The notes below the pieces were generated by a model, which was not told the origin of the DNA, made no database searches, and was given only the letters and a program-made list of their open reading frames with translations. Positions 1-9,421 of a DNA stretch of 64,000 nucleotides are shown here, one piece after another (position 1 is the first letter of the stretch; every line of letters starts with the position of its first letter). The translations under genes were made by a program, and so were the position numbers. This DNA is from Geothermovivens sp964644845. GTDB lineage: Bacteria > Zhuqueibacterota > Zhuqueibacteria > Oleimicrobiales > Geothermoviventaceae. The stretch lies in assembly GCA_964644845.1 (NCBI GenBank), contig CAZXXS010000056.1, positions 30,268-94,267 of the forward strand. The letters are read 5' to 3'.

Positions 1-408
1 TTACTTAACCGTTTCAGATGTTGGCAGAGGGAGAAAAAACTTGCGCAATATCGTTCATTTTCGTAAAATTGGTCCAGCTTCCTGGAGGGCCTTTCTTAAT
101 CCTGCCTTGCAGTGGACGAGAACGGTTTCGGAGGCGAACAGTGTGCGAGTGGTACCAGGTAACTCGGTGTCCGAAGAACGCTGTGCCGCAACGTTCTCCG
201 AATTCCCAAGTGTTTCTCTCCCATGATCCTCTCCTTGTAGTTTTCGATCAGTAAAGTTCAGGTTGTCTTGCTGCGCTGCCCACTGAGGGCAGGCGGCAAC
301 ACGGCCAAAAACAGTTTGCTGAGCCACGAAGTCACTCAATCACAGGCCCGGAGAATCACGTTGGTAGAGGGGTTGACAACGGGAACCGAACAAAATGAGG
401 GACGAACC
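1..408. other. Gene-free leader upstream of the TonB receptor
   Basis: No reading frame here resembles a protein family. The stretch should carry the promoter of the receptor gene. A short palindrome, TTGCGCAA, lies at 41-48 and resembles half of the larger palindrome at 6313-6328. The only clear translation signal is the purine-rich GAGG around 397-400 in front of the GTG at 409. Confidence 0.5.
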
Positions 409-3309
409 GTGAGGATCTCGAAACGACTCTTTGTGGCTTGTACGACGGGTCTGGTGACCTTGGCCTTTGTCGTCACCAGCATGGCAGCTGTTTCTGGTGT
501 CATCCAGGGCGTCGTCAAAGATGCCAAGACCGGCGATCCACTTCCTGGTGCGAACGTCCAGATCGTTGGCACAAGCATTGGTGCGGCCACGGACCTGCAC
601 GGGAAGTACGTGATTCCGCGCGTTCCGCCGGGCAGCTACACGCTGCGGGTAACCTTCATCGGGTACAAGACGGTTGAGGTACCGGTGACAGTGCGGGCCG
701 GCGAAAAAGTCAAGAAAGACATCGAGATGCAGTACGTGGCCGTTAAAGGGAAGGAGGTTGTCGTTACCGCCCAAGCTGAAGGGCAGATCAAGGCGATCAA
801 CCAGCAATTGTCTTCAGCTGCGATCGTGAATGTTGTTTCTTCCGCTCGCATCCAGGAACTACCGGACGCGAACGCAGCCGAGTCGGTCGGGCGCTTGCCC
901 GGCGTAGCCATCTTGAGGAGCGGAGGTGAAGGTACGAAGGTGGTCATCCGGGGTCTGGCGCCGAAGTACAACACGATTATGATTGACGGCGTGCGGATGG
1001 CTTCGACGGATTTCGACGATCGAAGCGTGGACCTCAGCATGATTTCGCCTTACTCCTTGGAAGGGATCGAGGTGCTGAAGGCCATCACACCCGATCAGGA
1101 TGCAGATCACATCGGCGGATCCGTGAACTTCATGCTCCGCGAAGCTCCTCCGGGTTTCCACTACGACGTCATCAGTCAGGGTGGTTACAACAAGCTCAAG
1201 AATACTTACGACGATTACCTTTTTGTTGGCAGCGTTAGCAAGCGTTTCTACCACAATCTTCTGGGTGTGTTTGCGCAGGCCAACATCGAAAGGCGCAATC
1301 GTAGTTCCAACGAAATGGGCGCGAACTATTACTTGCAAGGCCCGAAGCTCGGTCAGAAGAATCAGGTGTACATTGCTGGTTTGACGCTGCACGACATCTT
1401 GCGGGAACGCAAGAGGAATGGCGGGACCCTGGTGCTGGACTACGTCATCCCGAACGGGAAGGTTGTGTTGAAGAACTTCTACAGTTCGGGCGAAACCAGC
1501 GCACAAAACCACGGTGAGTTTTTCGACGTTAGCAACGCCAACCACACGTACACAGGCACCGACGCGCTGAGCAAGCTGAAAGTGCTGACGAATGTGCTGA
1601 AATATGACCAGCGTTTTCCGATCGGCCGGCTGGACATGCAACTGTCGCATTCGTACTCGGAAAACAACGCACCAAGAAACGTAACGTTCACCTTCACTGA
1701 AAACGCTGCGTTTGACGTTCTTGACCCCAAGATCCCCCCGACTGAGGTTCCGAAGTACGCACGCTACAATCTCGAGAAGACGTACCTGGCAAGGATAGGC
1801 GAGTACAGGCGCAACGCGAAGGACCGCCAGTTGGCGTTCAACGTCAACATGGAAGTACCCGTCCGGTTTGGGAATTTCCTTTCCGGCCACCTCAAGTTTG
1901 GCGGCAAGTATCGCTACAAAGATCGCAAGCACGACTACTGGTGGGCCGGTGGTCCATTGAACCTGGGTAGCGGCCAAGGCACCCGGAACGCAATTCTGAA
2001 CGCTTTCCCCTGGATGAAGGAGACAGTGCCGACGGGAGCAGGCAACCTGCCCTACACGCTGTTCATCGACAAGGACTACGACCCGGGTGAATTTCTGAAT
2101 GGTGAGTACAAGCTCGGTCCGGTGGCCGACATTGACCTGATGCGCAAGGTGATGGATGTCGTACGTAAAGTGAACGAGCTGGAAGCTTACCATCCCAACA
2201 AGTACTTGTGCACGACCTACGACTACAACGGGAATGAGTACCTTTCCGCTGGATACGTGATGACTACGCTCAACTTTGGACGCAGAGTCCAGTTTATCCC
2301 CGGTGTTCGCTACGAGCGTAACAAGACGGTTTACACGGCGCCGCAAGGGAATTCAACCTACACGGGTTCGGACATTTTCTACCACTACAAGGACACGACC
2401 ACGACCCGTATCAACGAGTACTGGCTGCCGATGGTGCATTTGCGCGTGTTTGCTACGCGCTGGTTTGACATCCGCTTCGCTTACACCAACACCCTCTCGC
2501 GTCCCGATTTCCGTCGGATTGTGCCGCGGTACAACATCGGCTTTACGAGTGTTGCCTGGAACAACTACCGGCTGAAACCGGAGCGTTCTGAGAACTTCGA
2601 TCTGTACTTTTCGGCTCACAGTAACACAATTGGTTTGGCCACGGTGGGCTTTTTCAAGAAGAACATCGATGACATGATCTTCTCCACCGGTCGGCGGGTA
2701 ATTACGGATCCAGCGGAGTACGGTCTGCCGCCCAGTGAAAAGAACAAGTTCATCAGCACGAGCATCAACAGTCCGTACCGGGCGTACGTGAAGGGTGTAG
2801 AACTGGATTGGCAGACAACGTTCTGGTACTTGCCAGGAGTGCTGCGTGGTCTGGTGTTCCACGCCAACTACACCCGAATCCAGTCCGAGGCCAGGTACCC
2901 GCGCACTGTGATCAAAGGGAAGTACGTTTTTGAGCCGAAATTCGAGTACATCCAAACGAACGTGGACACGTTCTACACGGATCGGCTGATCGATCAGCCC
3001 GACAACATCGTGAACCTCGCCATCGGGTACGACTACAAGGGATTCTCAGCGAGGTTGTCCTTGCTGTACCAGTCGAACATTTTCCACGGCACAAGCTTCT
3101 GGCCTGAGTTGCGTCGGATTACGGACGACTACCTGCGTTGGGACCTGTCTGTAAAGCAGAGTCTGCCGTGGGACGGTTTCCAGGTTTTCCTCAACGTGAA
3201 CAACATCACCGGTGCTCTGGACCGCGATTTGAACCAGGGGTCAAACTTCCCGGCGGCAGAGCAACACTACGGCACGACGGTGGACTTTGGCTTACGCGTG
3301 CGACTCTGA
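409..3309 (+). CDS. TonB-dependent outer-membrane receptor with carboxypeptidase-regulatory-like N-domain
   Basis: Outer-membrane active transporter, likely for a glycan or oligosaccharide given its neighbours. I start it at GTG 409, preceded by GAGG, because this puts a signal peptide (RISKRLFV followed by a hydrophobic stretch and SMAA) at the N-terminus; the frame is open back to about 268 without domain content. Residues ~30-110 form a carboxypeptidase-D-regulatory-like beta-sandwich (GVVKDAKTGDPLPGANV, then GKYVIPRVPPGSYTLRV). The plug follows (LPDANAAESVGRLPGVAI, VVIRGLAPKYNTIMIDG, EVLKAITPDQDADHIGGSV), a pattern typical of the Xanthomonas/Caulobacter-type receptor family. The rest, rich in Tyr, Asn and Arg, is the 22-strand barrel, ending DFGLRVRL. 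About 966 residues, normal for the family. No SusD-like gene follows. The substrate cannot be read from sequence. Confidence 0.93.
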   Translation: MRISKRLFVACTTGLVTLAFVVTSMAAVSGVIQGVVKDAKTGDPLPGANVQIVGTSIGAATDLHGKYVIPRVPPGSYTLRVTFIGYKTVEVPVTVRAGEKVKKDIEMQYVAVKGKEVVVTAQAEGQIKAINQQLSSAAIVNVVSSARIQELPDANAAESVGRLPGVAILRSGGEGTKVVIRGLAPKYNTIMIDGVRMASTDFDDRSVDLSMISPYSLEGIEVLKAITPDQDADHIGGSVNFMLREAPPGFHYDVISQGGYNKLKNTYDDYLFVGSVSKRFYHNLLGVFAQANIERRNRSSNEMGANYYLQGPKLGQKNQVYIAGLTLHDILRERKRNGGTLVLDYVIPNGKVVLKNFYSSGETSAQNHGEFFDVSNANHTYTGTDALSKLKVLTNVLKYDQRFPIGRLDMQLSHSYSENNAPRNVTFTFTENAAFDVLDPKIPPTEVPKYARYNLEKTYLARIGEYRRNAKDRQLAFNVNMEVPVRFGNFLSGHLKFGGKYRYKDRKHDYWWAGGPLNLGSGQGTRNAILNAFPWMKETVPTGAGNLPYTLFIDKDYDPGEFLNGEYKLGPVADIDLMRKVMDVVRKVNELEAYHPNKYLCTTYDYNGNEYLSAGYVMTTLNFGRRVQFIPGVRYERNKTVYTAPQGNSTYTGSDIFYHYKDTTTTRINEYWLPMVHLRVFATRWFDIRFAYTNTLSRPDFRRIVPRYNIGFTSVAWNNYRLKPERSENFDLYFSAHSNTIGLATVGFFKKNIDDMIFSTGRRVITDPAEYGLPPSEKNKFISTSINSPYRAYVKGVELDWQTTFWYLPGVLRGLVFHANYTRIQSEARYPRTVIKGKYVFEPKFEYIQTNVDTFYTDRLIDQPDNIVNLAIGYDYKGFSARLSLLYQSNIFHGTSFWPELRRITDDYLRWDLSVKQSLPWDGFQVFLNVNNITGALDRDLNQGSNFPAAEQHYGTTVDFGLRVRL

Positions 3310-3447
3310 ACGCACCTGTGGGGTGAAGTCTCTTCGATAGGTGATAAGGTGGAGTCAGAAAGGAGGTGATGCGCTGACTTAGGTGCTCTCGACCGTAGTG
3401 GGATTCGTGACGCAGTAGGGTGGGAATCAAACAGGAGGAGTGGTTCG

Positions 3448-5133
3448 ATGAAGGGCAAAGCACTTGTCGCTGCGCTGGCTGTTCTTTTCCTGGCTGCGAC
3501 GTTGCCTGGGCAGATCTTTGCACAGGCTCCGGACACAGTGGTGGTGCCGTACATGATCGATGGCAACCCCCTCGGTGCCATCAACAAGTTCATCATGGGC
3601 GACACCACGGCCACGGGTGAGCGTGTGAATCCGAACCGCGTCTACAAACTGGAGCGCGGGAAGATCTACTTCTTTGACGCAACCATGGAAGTGTACTTTG
3701 ACTTGAAGCTGATCGCGGACGACGACGACCCGGATAACCCGACTCCGCCCCCGATCCTGGCTCGTGGTATCCTGCCGGATGGTAGCTCTCCGGGTACCTT
3801 GATCAAGCTGATGAGCGGGAACGGCTACTTCAAGAATCTGTACTTCCATGCTGTCCGTCCCGACCAGCAACCGCCAGGTTGGACCACCTGCGTCCAGTTG
3901 CGTGCTGACAGTGCACGCTACGTGTTCGAAAACTGCGTTTTCGACGCCTGGGGTGGAACCGCAGTGCGGAACTACGCCAACTGGACCAAAACGTACATCT
4001 ACGACTGCGTTTTCCGCAACATGATTCACCCGACCGGTTGGTTTGGTGGCTCTTGCTACCTGAGCAATCCCGTGCCGACCGACACGATCGTAATGATCAA
4101 CAACACGGAGTTCAACTGCGGTTCTTACCTGTACGTGCCGAACAGGGAAATAAACCGATATTCTCGAATCGAACACAACACGGTGTTCACTACACACGTG
4201 AATGTGTTCTACGCGCCGTACGTGTCGAACGTGACCTACGCCAACAATATTCTGTACAGCGTTTGCACGATGGCGCAGCGCGATGTGGAAATCGAAGGCG
4301 GTTGGTTTGACTGGGATGGCGAGATTTCGGGAATCGTGAGCATCGACACGATTCCGCCGGACATCGCCAGCCGGGAAGGCATCACCGAGGCCGATCGGCG
4401 GGTCTGGTTCCTGAACAACGAATACTTCTGGCCGCAGAAGGTGAAAGATTTCTGGGCCAGCGCCGACACTCTTACGCCGCCGGTGTGGATCAACGATCGT
4501 ACCAAAGCCATGCTGAATGACAAAGAGCACTGGCCCAACTTCAAGGTGGAAGGCAACATCGAGGCGGATCCGGGCTTCAACGACGAAATGATGACGGTCG
4601 TTGACAGTCTGCTGAAGTACTGCCGTTTGCTCCGTACCGGTCAGCAACAGGACTACCGCCACTACTACGATCCGGACCACGATCTGTTTGCGGTGCAATG
4701 GCCGCTGCCGGAGGACCTGACCTACTCGAACACGGCCTTGATGACTGCCGGTACGGACGGCCTGCCGCTGGGTGACCTGAATTGGTACCCAGACAAGAAG
4801 GCGGAGTGGGTAACCAGCGTGAAGCAGGATCCGAAGCAGTCGCACATCCTGCCGAGCAACTACACCCTCTCCCAAAACTACCCGAACCCATTCAACCCAG
4901 TCACCACGATCTACTACCGCCTGAGCAAGAAAGAGCACGTGAAGCTCGGCATCTACAACATGCGTGGCCAGCTGGTGAAAATGCTGGTGGATAAAGATGT
5001 ACCCGCCGGCGTGCACAGTGTCAAGTGGGACGGCACGGACGAGTCGGGTTCGCGGGTCTCCAGCGGCGTGTACATCTACCGCATGGAAGCTGGCAACTTC
5101 AGGGCTTCCAGACACATGATTTTCCTGAAGTAA
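3448..5133 (+). CDS. Secreted beta-helix-like protein with FlgD-like C-terminal sorting domain
   Basis: Start ATG 3448 is fixed by AGGAGG at 3431-3436 and by the signal peptide it produces (MKGKALVAALAVLFLAATL, then IFAQA). The 561-residue protein has a middle part (~80-300) of short repeating strands with phrases such as ARYVFENCVFDAWGG, YIYDCVFRN and NNTEFNCGSYL. This spacing is typical of right-handed parallel beta-helix proteins that bind or cleave polysaccharides. Residues ~475-561 are a FlgD-like/type-A sorting domain (LSQNYPNPFNPVTTIYYRL, LVDKDVPAGVHSVKWDG, SSGVYIYRMEAG). In FCB-group bacteria such tails mark proteins for the cell surface or export. It follows the TonB receptor by 138 bp and ends at a strong terminator, so the two may form one unit. 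Enzymatic activity is unproven; no catalytic residues could be assigned. Confidence 0.85.
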   Translation: MKGKALVAALAVLFLAATLPGQIFAQAPDTVVVPYMIDGNPLGAINKFIMGDTTATGERVNPNRVYKLERGKIYFFDATMEVYFDLKLIADDDDPDNPTPPPILARGILPDGSSPGTLIKLMSGNGYFKNLYFHAVRPDQQPPGWTTCVQLRADSARYVFENCVFDAWGGTAVRNYANWTKTYIYDCVFRNMIHPTGWFGGSCYLSNPVPTDTIVMINNTEFNCGSYLYVPNREINRYSRIEHNTVFTTHVNVFYAPYVSNVTYANNILYSVCTMAQRDVEIEGGWFDWDGEISGIVSIDTIPPDIASREGITEADRRVWFLNNEYFWPQKVKDFWASADTLTPPVWINDRTKAMLNDKEHWPNFKVEGNIEADPGFNDEMMTVVDSLLKYCRLLRTGQQQDYRHYYDPDHDLFAVQWPLPEDLTYSNTALMTAGTDGLPLGDLNWYPDKKAEWVTSVKQDPKQSHILPSNYTLSQNYPNPFNPVTTIYYRLSKKEHVKLGIYNMRGQLVKMLVDKDVPAGVHSVKWDGTDESGSRVSSGVYIYRMEAGNFRASRHMIFLK

Positions 5134-5165
5134 GCCAGCTCTACGCGGGCTGAGACAAGTTCGCC

Positions 5166-5203
5166 AAACGGGGCAAGACCACGGGTGTCTTGCCCCGTTT
5201 TTT
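5166..5203 (+). terminator. Rho-independent terminator
   Basis: A perfect 14-bp inverted repeat (5166-5179 with 5187-5200, arm AAACGGGGCAAGAC) has a 7-nt loop and runs into a row of T (5198-5203). It lies 33 bp after the stop of the beta-helix gene and closes the receptor/beta-helix unit before the next gene. Confidence 0.93.
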
Positions 5204-5258
5204 GTAGGAAGAGACGAAACCTGTTTCTCGTACGGAAGAAAAGGAAAGTGAGGCCGAA

Positions 5259-6311
5259 GTGGACACGACGCTCAGAGTCTGGACCTGGATGCACCCACCC
5301 GTGGACGACACCGAGCAAAAACTGGAAAAACGTTTAAGGCGCCTGAAAACCGGAGGTGTGGACGGCATTTTCCTGCTGGTTTACGACGGTCGGAAAGCCT
5401 TTTTCGAGAGCGGTGTGCTTCCGGTAGACAGCGACCAACTGACGCGCGTCCTGCGGATCGCCGATCGGTTGGGGCTCGAAGTGCATGCCTGGATGTTCAC
5501 ATTGAACTGCAATGTGGACTGGGTCAAAGAACATCACCCGGAATGGTTCGTCGTGAACAGGAAGGGCCATTCTACACTGGTCGAGCGTCCGTACGTGGAG
5601 TACTACAACTGGTTGTGCCCGAGTCGGGAGGAAGTGATTGGGTACGTTCTGTCCGTTGTGCACGAAATTGCGCGGATACCTGGACTCGCCGGCGTTCATT
5701 TGGACTACATCCGATTCCCGGATGTGATTTTGCCTAAAGGGTTGCATGCCCACTACAATTTGGTTCAGGACAGAGAACTTCCCGAGTACGACTACTGCTA
5801 CTGCGAGGTCTGCCGGAAGGCGTTTCGCGAGGAAACGGACCGGGATCCCTTGCGAGAAAAGGATCCTTCACAAGATGAAGCCTGGCGGCGGTTTCGAGAG
5901 AAGCGAATCACGCGCGTGGTGGAGCTGGCCGCGGCGGAAATTCAAGCCGCAGGTAAACAGACCACCGCTGCGGTCTTTGCGACGCCATCGCTGGCCAGGC
6001 AGCTGGTGCGCCAGGACTGGCCCCGCTGGCCATTGGACGCGGTTTTCCCGATGATTTACCACAAATTCTACGACGAACCGCCCGAGTGGATCGAGACGGC
6101 CGGACGGGAAGGGGTAGAGGCCTTAAGGGGAAGAATTCCTCTCTTCGCAGGGGTGTTTGTGCCAGAGCTCCCGGGAAACCTAGCCGGTGAGGCTCTAAAT
6201 TTGGCGTTACGAGGAGGTGCGCAGGGTGTTTCTCTTTTCTCTGCAGAGGCATTGACGGACGAACAACTGGCGGCAGTGGCAAAAGCCAAAGAGACCGCAC
6301 TGTCGACCTGA
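5259..6311 (+). CDS. Glycosyl-hydrolase-like family 10 (GHL10/DUF187-type) protein, cytoplasmic
   Basis: A 350-residue TIM-barrel-type protein related to the GHL10 group of putative glycoside hydrolases. The diagnostic pieces are RTW-like WTWMHPP at the N-terminus, GVDGIFLLVYD, LGLEVHAWMFT, the strand IPGLAGVHLDYIRFPD (~140-156), CYCEVCRKAFREET, DAVFPMIYHKFYDEP (~260-275) and the closing GAQGVSLFSAE. Acidic residues in HLDYIRFPD are the likely catalytic or substrate contacts. There is no signal peptide with the GTG start at 5259 (GAGG at 5250-5254), so it should act on imported sugar or on an intracellular polymer; many relatives are secreted, so this is worth noting. It lies 126 bp after the previous stop, beyond the terminator. 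Its true substrate is unknown. Confidence 0.8.
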   Translation: MDTTLRVWTWMHPPVDDTEQKLEKRLRRLKTGGVDGIFLLVYDGRKAFFESGVLPVDSDQLTRVLRIADRLGLEVHAWMFTLNCNVDWVKEHHPEWFVVNRKGHSTLVERPYVEYYNWLCPSREEVIGYVLSVVHEIARIPGLAGVHLDYIRFPDVILPKGLHAHYNLVQDRELPEYDYCYCEVCRKAFREETDRDPLREKDPSQDEAWRRFREKRITRVVELAAAEIQAAGKQTTAAVFATPSLARQLVRQDWPRWPLDAVFPMIYHKFYDEPPEWIETAGREGVEALRGRIPLFAGVFVPELPGNLAGEALNLALRGGAQGVSLFSAEALTDEQLAAVAKAKETALST

Positions 6312-6623
6312 GTTGCGTTGCAACGCAAGGCGACTGAAGCTCGAATATGTGCACTTTGTGTTCTGGTGCGCGTCCAGGCGGTTGTGAGGGGGAGGGCAAA
6401 TGGGATGGAGGGGTGTTAGCGTCGACGTGGATTTGGGACTGGTTGGCAAATTGCTCCGGCGGCGTGGCATCTGACCCGTGGAGCCGCAGCGAGAGTAGTT
6501 TGGTGATCTTGTTGGGAGGAATATTTGCCCTGTGTTCTCGTCCTGTGACTACCACGTCACGCGGGGGCCCGTGTGTTGCCGGCTGTGTCGGGTTCCAAGG
6601 CCAGAATCTGGGAGGCTTGAGGC
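6312..6623. other. Intergenic region upstream of the DUF4838 gene
   Basis: About 310 bp without a convincing gene. It begins with a perfect 16-bp palindrome (separate entry). GGGAGG at 6610-6615 is the ribosome-binding site of the next gene. The open frames that cross this stretch are off-frame relative to the DUF4838 gene and have no recognisable content. Confidence 0.5.
6313..6328. promoter_or_regulatory. Perfect 16-bp palindrome, candidate operator
   Basis: TTGCGTTG is followed directly by its reverse complement CAACGCAA. It starts 2 bp after the stop of the GHL10 gene and lies 295 bp before the DUF4838 start. Its length and TTGC...GCAA ends resemble sites of LacI-family sugar regulators. 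No T-run follows, so it is not a terminator. The binding protein is not in this window; regulator identity is inference. Confidence 0.4.
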
Positions 6624-9164
6624 ATGATCGGAGGTTTGAGACGGACTTTCGCTCTCCAAGTGATCTTGATTGTCGCGGGTGCCCTGTGGATTTCGTGCGG
6701 CAGAACGAAGGTAGCCGTGCAAACACTGTTGCACTGGCGCATTGTCGTTCCCGGCGATGCTATTCCGAGCGAGCAGTACGCCGCGCAAGAATTCCAGACG
6801 CTGTTCGAGCAGGCCACGGGAACTCGACTGCCGATTGTGCACCGGGCGCAGTTGCCAACGGGAAACGTGTTCATCGGGGAGTCGCCGGACATGCGGGGGA
6901 GTGATGTCGGTTTTGCGACGGAAGGTTTCGGTGAAGAAGAGTTGGAGATTCGCCTGAAGCCTGACAACCTGGCCATTGCGGGAGGAAAACCAAGGGGCAC
7001 GCTCTACGGCGTGTACGAGTTTTTCGAGCGCTTCCTGGGAACGCGCTTTCTCACGAAGGACTGCACGTACTTCCCGGCGGATGTCGGAGAGTGGAAACTT
7101 ACGTGTCGCAGGTGGCACGCGAAACCGGTTTTTCTTTACCGGAACGTGTATTTTGGCGAAATACAGAGGAATCCCGGGTTCGCCACACGTCTGCGCGTGA
7201 ACACGGTGACGGATTCTGCCAAATACGGTGGCCGCACGTCCCAGCAGTTGATCAATCACTCATTCTACAGGTTGGTTCCGGTGGCGAAGTACGGCAAGGC
7301 TCACCCGGAGTACTACGCTCTTGTGAACGGGGAGCGGAAATTACAAATGTGGGGCGGCGGACCGCAACTGGATGTGTCGAATCCGGAAGTGGTCGACCTT
7401 GTCACACAGGCGATTTTGAAGGAGATCGAGGAACATCCGGAGTGGCGTAACTACAGCGTGAGCCAAAACGACAACGATCAGTATTGCCACTGCGATTCTT
7501 GCGAAGCGATTAACCGCCGTGAGGGCACCCCCATGGGAGCTCACCTCCGTTTTGTGAACCAGGTGGCTCGAAGGGTGGCGCGAAAGTACCCGAACAAATG
7601 GATTGGCACGTTGGCGTACTGGTACACGCGCAAACCGCCGAAACACATTAGGCCGGCGCCGAATGTACAGATCCAGCTGGCGGACATCGAATGCTGTCGG
7701 CTGCACGCGATCGATGACCCAACCTGTCCAAGAAACGCGCCTTTCCGGGAAGAACTGGAGGCGTGGAGCAGAATCACGAGAGAGTTGTACATTTGGACCT
7801 ACGCAACTGACTTTCGGTACTACGATCTGCCCATCCCGAATCTGAAGAGCATCGGAAGAAACATCCAGTTTTACGCGTCCCACAACGTGAAAGGTGTTTT
7901 TGAGCAGGGCAACGGTAACGTTCTTGCCGGGGAGATGAGCGACTTGCGGAACTACGTCATTGCGCGCTGTCTGTGGGACCCGACACTGGACAGCTGGTCA
8001 GTGGCCAAAGAATTCTGCGACTTGTACTACGGCAAAGCAGCACCGATTGTTTGGGATTACCTGAATTTCGAGCACGACTGGGTGGAAAAACACGGCGACC
8101 ACCCCACCTGCTTTGCGAATCCGCGGATGCTGGGTTTGAACCGCGAATTTGCTTTGAAGGCGTTTGATTTCTTCAAACGCGCTCTTGAGGCGGCCGAGAA
8201 CGACACGATTCGGAAGCGGGTGGAGAAAATATCGATCACAGCCTACCGGACGATGATGGAGGCAGGTGCCAGGTTCGTCTACCGGGACGGGCGTTTACGA
8301 CGGGAGTATCCCCCGGGCTACGAAAACGTAGTTCAGCAGTACATTGCTCTCGCGCACAAGATTGGTCTGACCTCACCTGGAGAGGGGATGAGTTTTGCGG
8401 AGTTCGAGGAGCGCTTGAAAGAAGCGTACATTGCCGGGATCCCGGCACTGAAGGTTGAGAGCCCGGTGTGGAAATTGATTGCGATGCCGGGAAAAAACGG
8501 CAAAGTGGTGGTCATGGAGCACAAACCGGACGGGCGGCAGTTGCTCCAGATGTTACAGACGAATTTCGATTACGGTGCTCTGGATGAGTTCCCTGCCGAC
8601 GTGGTGGACCTGAGCAAGATCCGGTTTGCCTACACGGGCAGCGTGGAAGGCAACCGCCTGGTCATGCGACTGCGGTTGTCGGACGGATCCAGCATTGAGC
8701 GGCGGATCTGGCTGTCGGACGGGCGCCCCGACGAGGTCTTCTGTAAGACAACCATCGTTCATCGCGGCGCCAAGCCGAGAGCTTATCAATTTGTAGTGCA
8801 TCCGGAATTCTGGACCGGTACCTCGTCAGCCGACTGGAACGTGTTGAGCGCGTACGTGTACTTGAATGGACACTGGGAACGCTACAACGACAGCCTGCGT
8901 GCCGCCAGTGGACCCAAGACACACCTTCTCATTGAGGCTGTGAATGGCGGACGGCACGCGTATTTCAATCACGAGGCGGGATTTGGTGTACTGGAGACGT
9001 ACGATCCAGCCAAGTTTGAGCGCTTGCGTACCTGGTGGGTTCCGGATGAGAGCTTGATCAATTTGGAGATCTTGACCAAACGGGTCACACTTCACCGAGG
9101 CGAATCGTTCAGCTACACGTACGCCTTTCAGTACCTGACGAAATGGCCGCCGCCGGCCGAGTAG
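6624..9164 (+). CDS. DUF4838-domain exported protein (putative glycoside hydrolase)
   Basis: An 846-residue exported protein. Start ATG 6624 is set by GGGAGG at 6610-6615. The N-terminus has a basic start, a hydrophobic stretch and ALWISCG, which is close to a lipobox, so it may be a lipoprotein. Residues ~30-150 match the small alpha/beta domain found in front of many GH20 and GH67 enzymes (EFQTLFEQATGTRLPIV, NVFIGES, LAIAGGKPRGTLYGVYEFF). The following DUF4838 barrel carries the typical VSQNDNDQYCHCDSCEAIN with its four Cys/His, then LAYWYTRKPPK, YIWTYATDFRYYDLPIPN and GVFEQGNG. The C-terminal ~200 residues look like a beta-sandwich. Relatives occur in polysaccharide utilisation loci but their activity is unassigned. 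It sits between two other glycan genes on the same strand. Confidence 0.82.
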   Translation: MIGGLRRTFALQVILIVAGALWISCGRTKVAVQTLLHWRIVVPGDAIPSEQYAAQEFQTLFEQATGTRLPIVHRAQLPTGNVFIGESPDMRGSDVGFATEGFGEEELEIRLKPDNLAIAGGKPRGTLYGVYEFFERFLGTRFLTKDCTYFPADVGEWKLTCRRWHAKPVFLYRNVYFGEIQRNPGFATRLRVNTVTDSAKYGGRTSQQLINHSFYRLVPVAKYGKAHPEYYALVNGERKLQMWGGGPQLDVSNPEVVDLVTQAILKEIEEHPEWRNYSVSQNDNDQYCHCDSCEAINRREGTPMGAHLRFVNQVARRVARKYPNKWIGTLAYWYTRKPPKHIRPAPNVQIQLADIECCRLHAIDDPTCPRNAPFREELEAWSRITRELYIWTYATDFRYYDLPIPNLKSIGRNIQFYASHNVKGVFEQGNGNVLAGEMSDLRNYVIARCLWDPTLDSWSVAKEFCDLYYGKAAPIVWDYLNFEHDWVEKHGDHPTCFANPRMLGLNREFALKAFDFFKRALEAAENDTIRKRVEKISITAYRTMMEAGARFVYRDGRLRREYPPGYENVVQQYIALAHKIGLTSPGEGMSFAEFEERLKEAYIAGIPALKVESPVWKLIAMPGKNGKVVVMEHKPDGRQLLQMLQTNFDYGALDEFPADVVDLSKIRFAYTGSVEGNRLVMRLRLSDGSSIERRIWLSDGRPDEVFCKTTIVHRGAKPRAYQFVVHPEFWTGTSSADWNVLSAYVYLNGHWERYNDSLRAASGPKTHLLIEAVNGGRHAYFNHEAGFGVLETYDPAKFERLRTWWVPDESLINLEILTKRVTLHRGESFSYTYAFQYLTKWPPPAE

Positions 9165-9421
9165 CCAAGTGTGCTACCGGGAGGTCCGCTTGAAGGACGT
9201 CTCTGGGCGCTGAAATGGCGGGCTGGGCAGGAGGCTTTTTGGGTGCCTCCTGGGAAATGTGAAGCCGTAGCGTATTTCGGAAGCCTCAATTACCAGGGGA
9301 CGCACTGCCTGACCGGAGGAATGGACTGTGGAAAGGGTCTTCCGCCAGTAGCTTGCGTAGCTTCAGGGCCAAGGTCAGGATGGGGTTGGTTTCGGAGACT
9401 AAGAAACCGAGGAGGTTGCAC

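Noticed and set aside
3359..3377. AAAGGAGGTGAT, a near-perfect Shine-Dalgarno sequence, followed by ATG CGC TGA.
   Set aside because: The ATG touches the Shine-Dalgarno core, leaving no usable spacing, and the frame has two codons. The real gene downstream has its own site at 3431-3436. Kept only as a curiosity.
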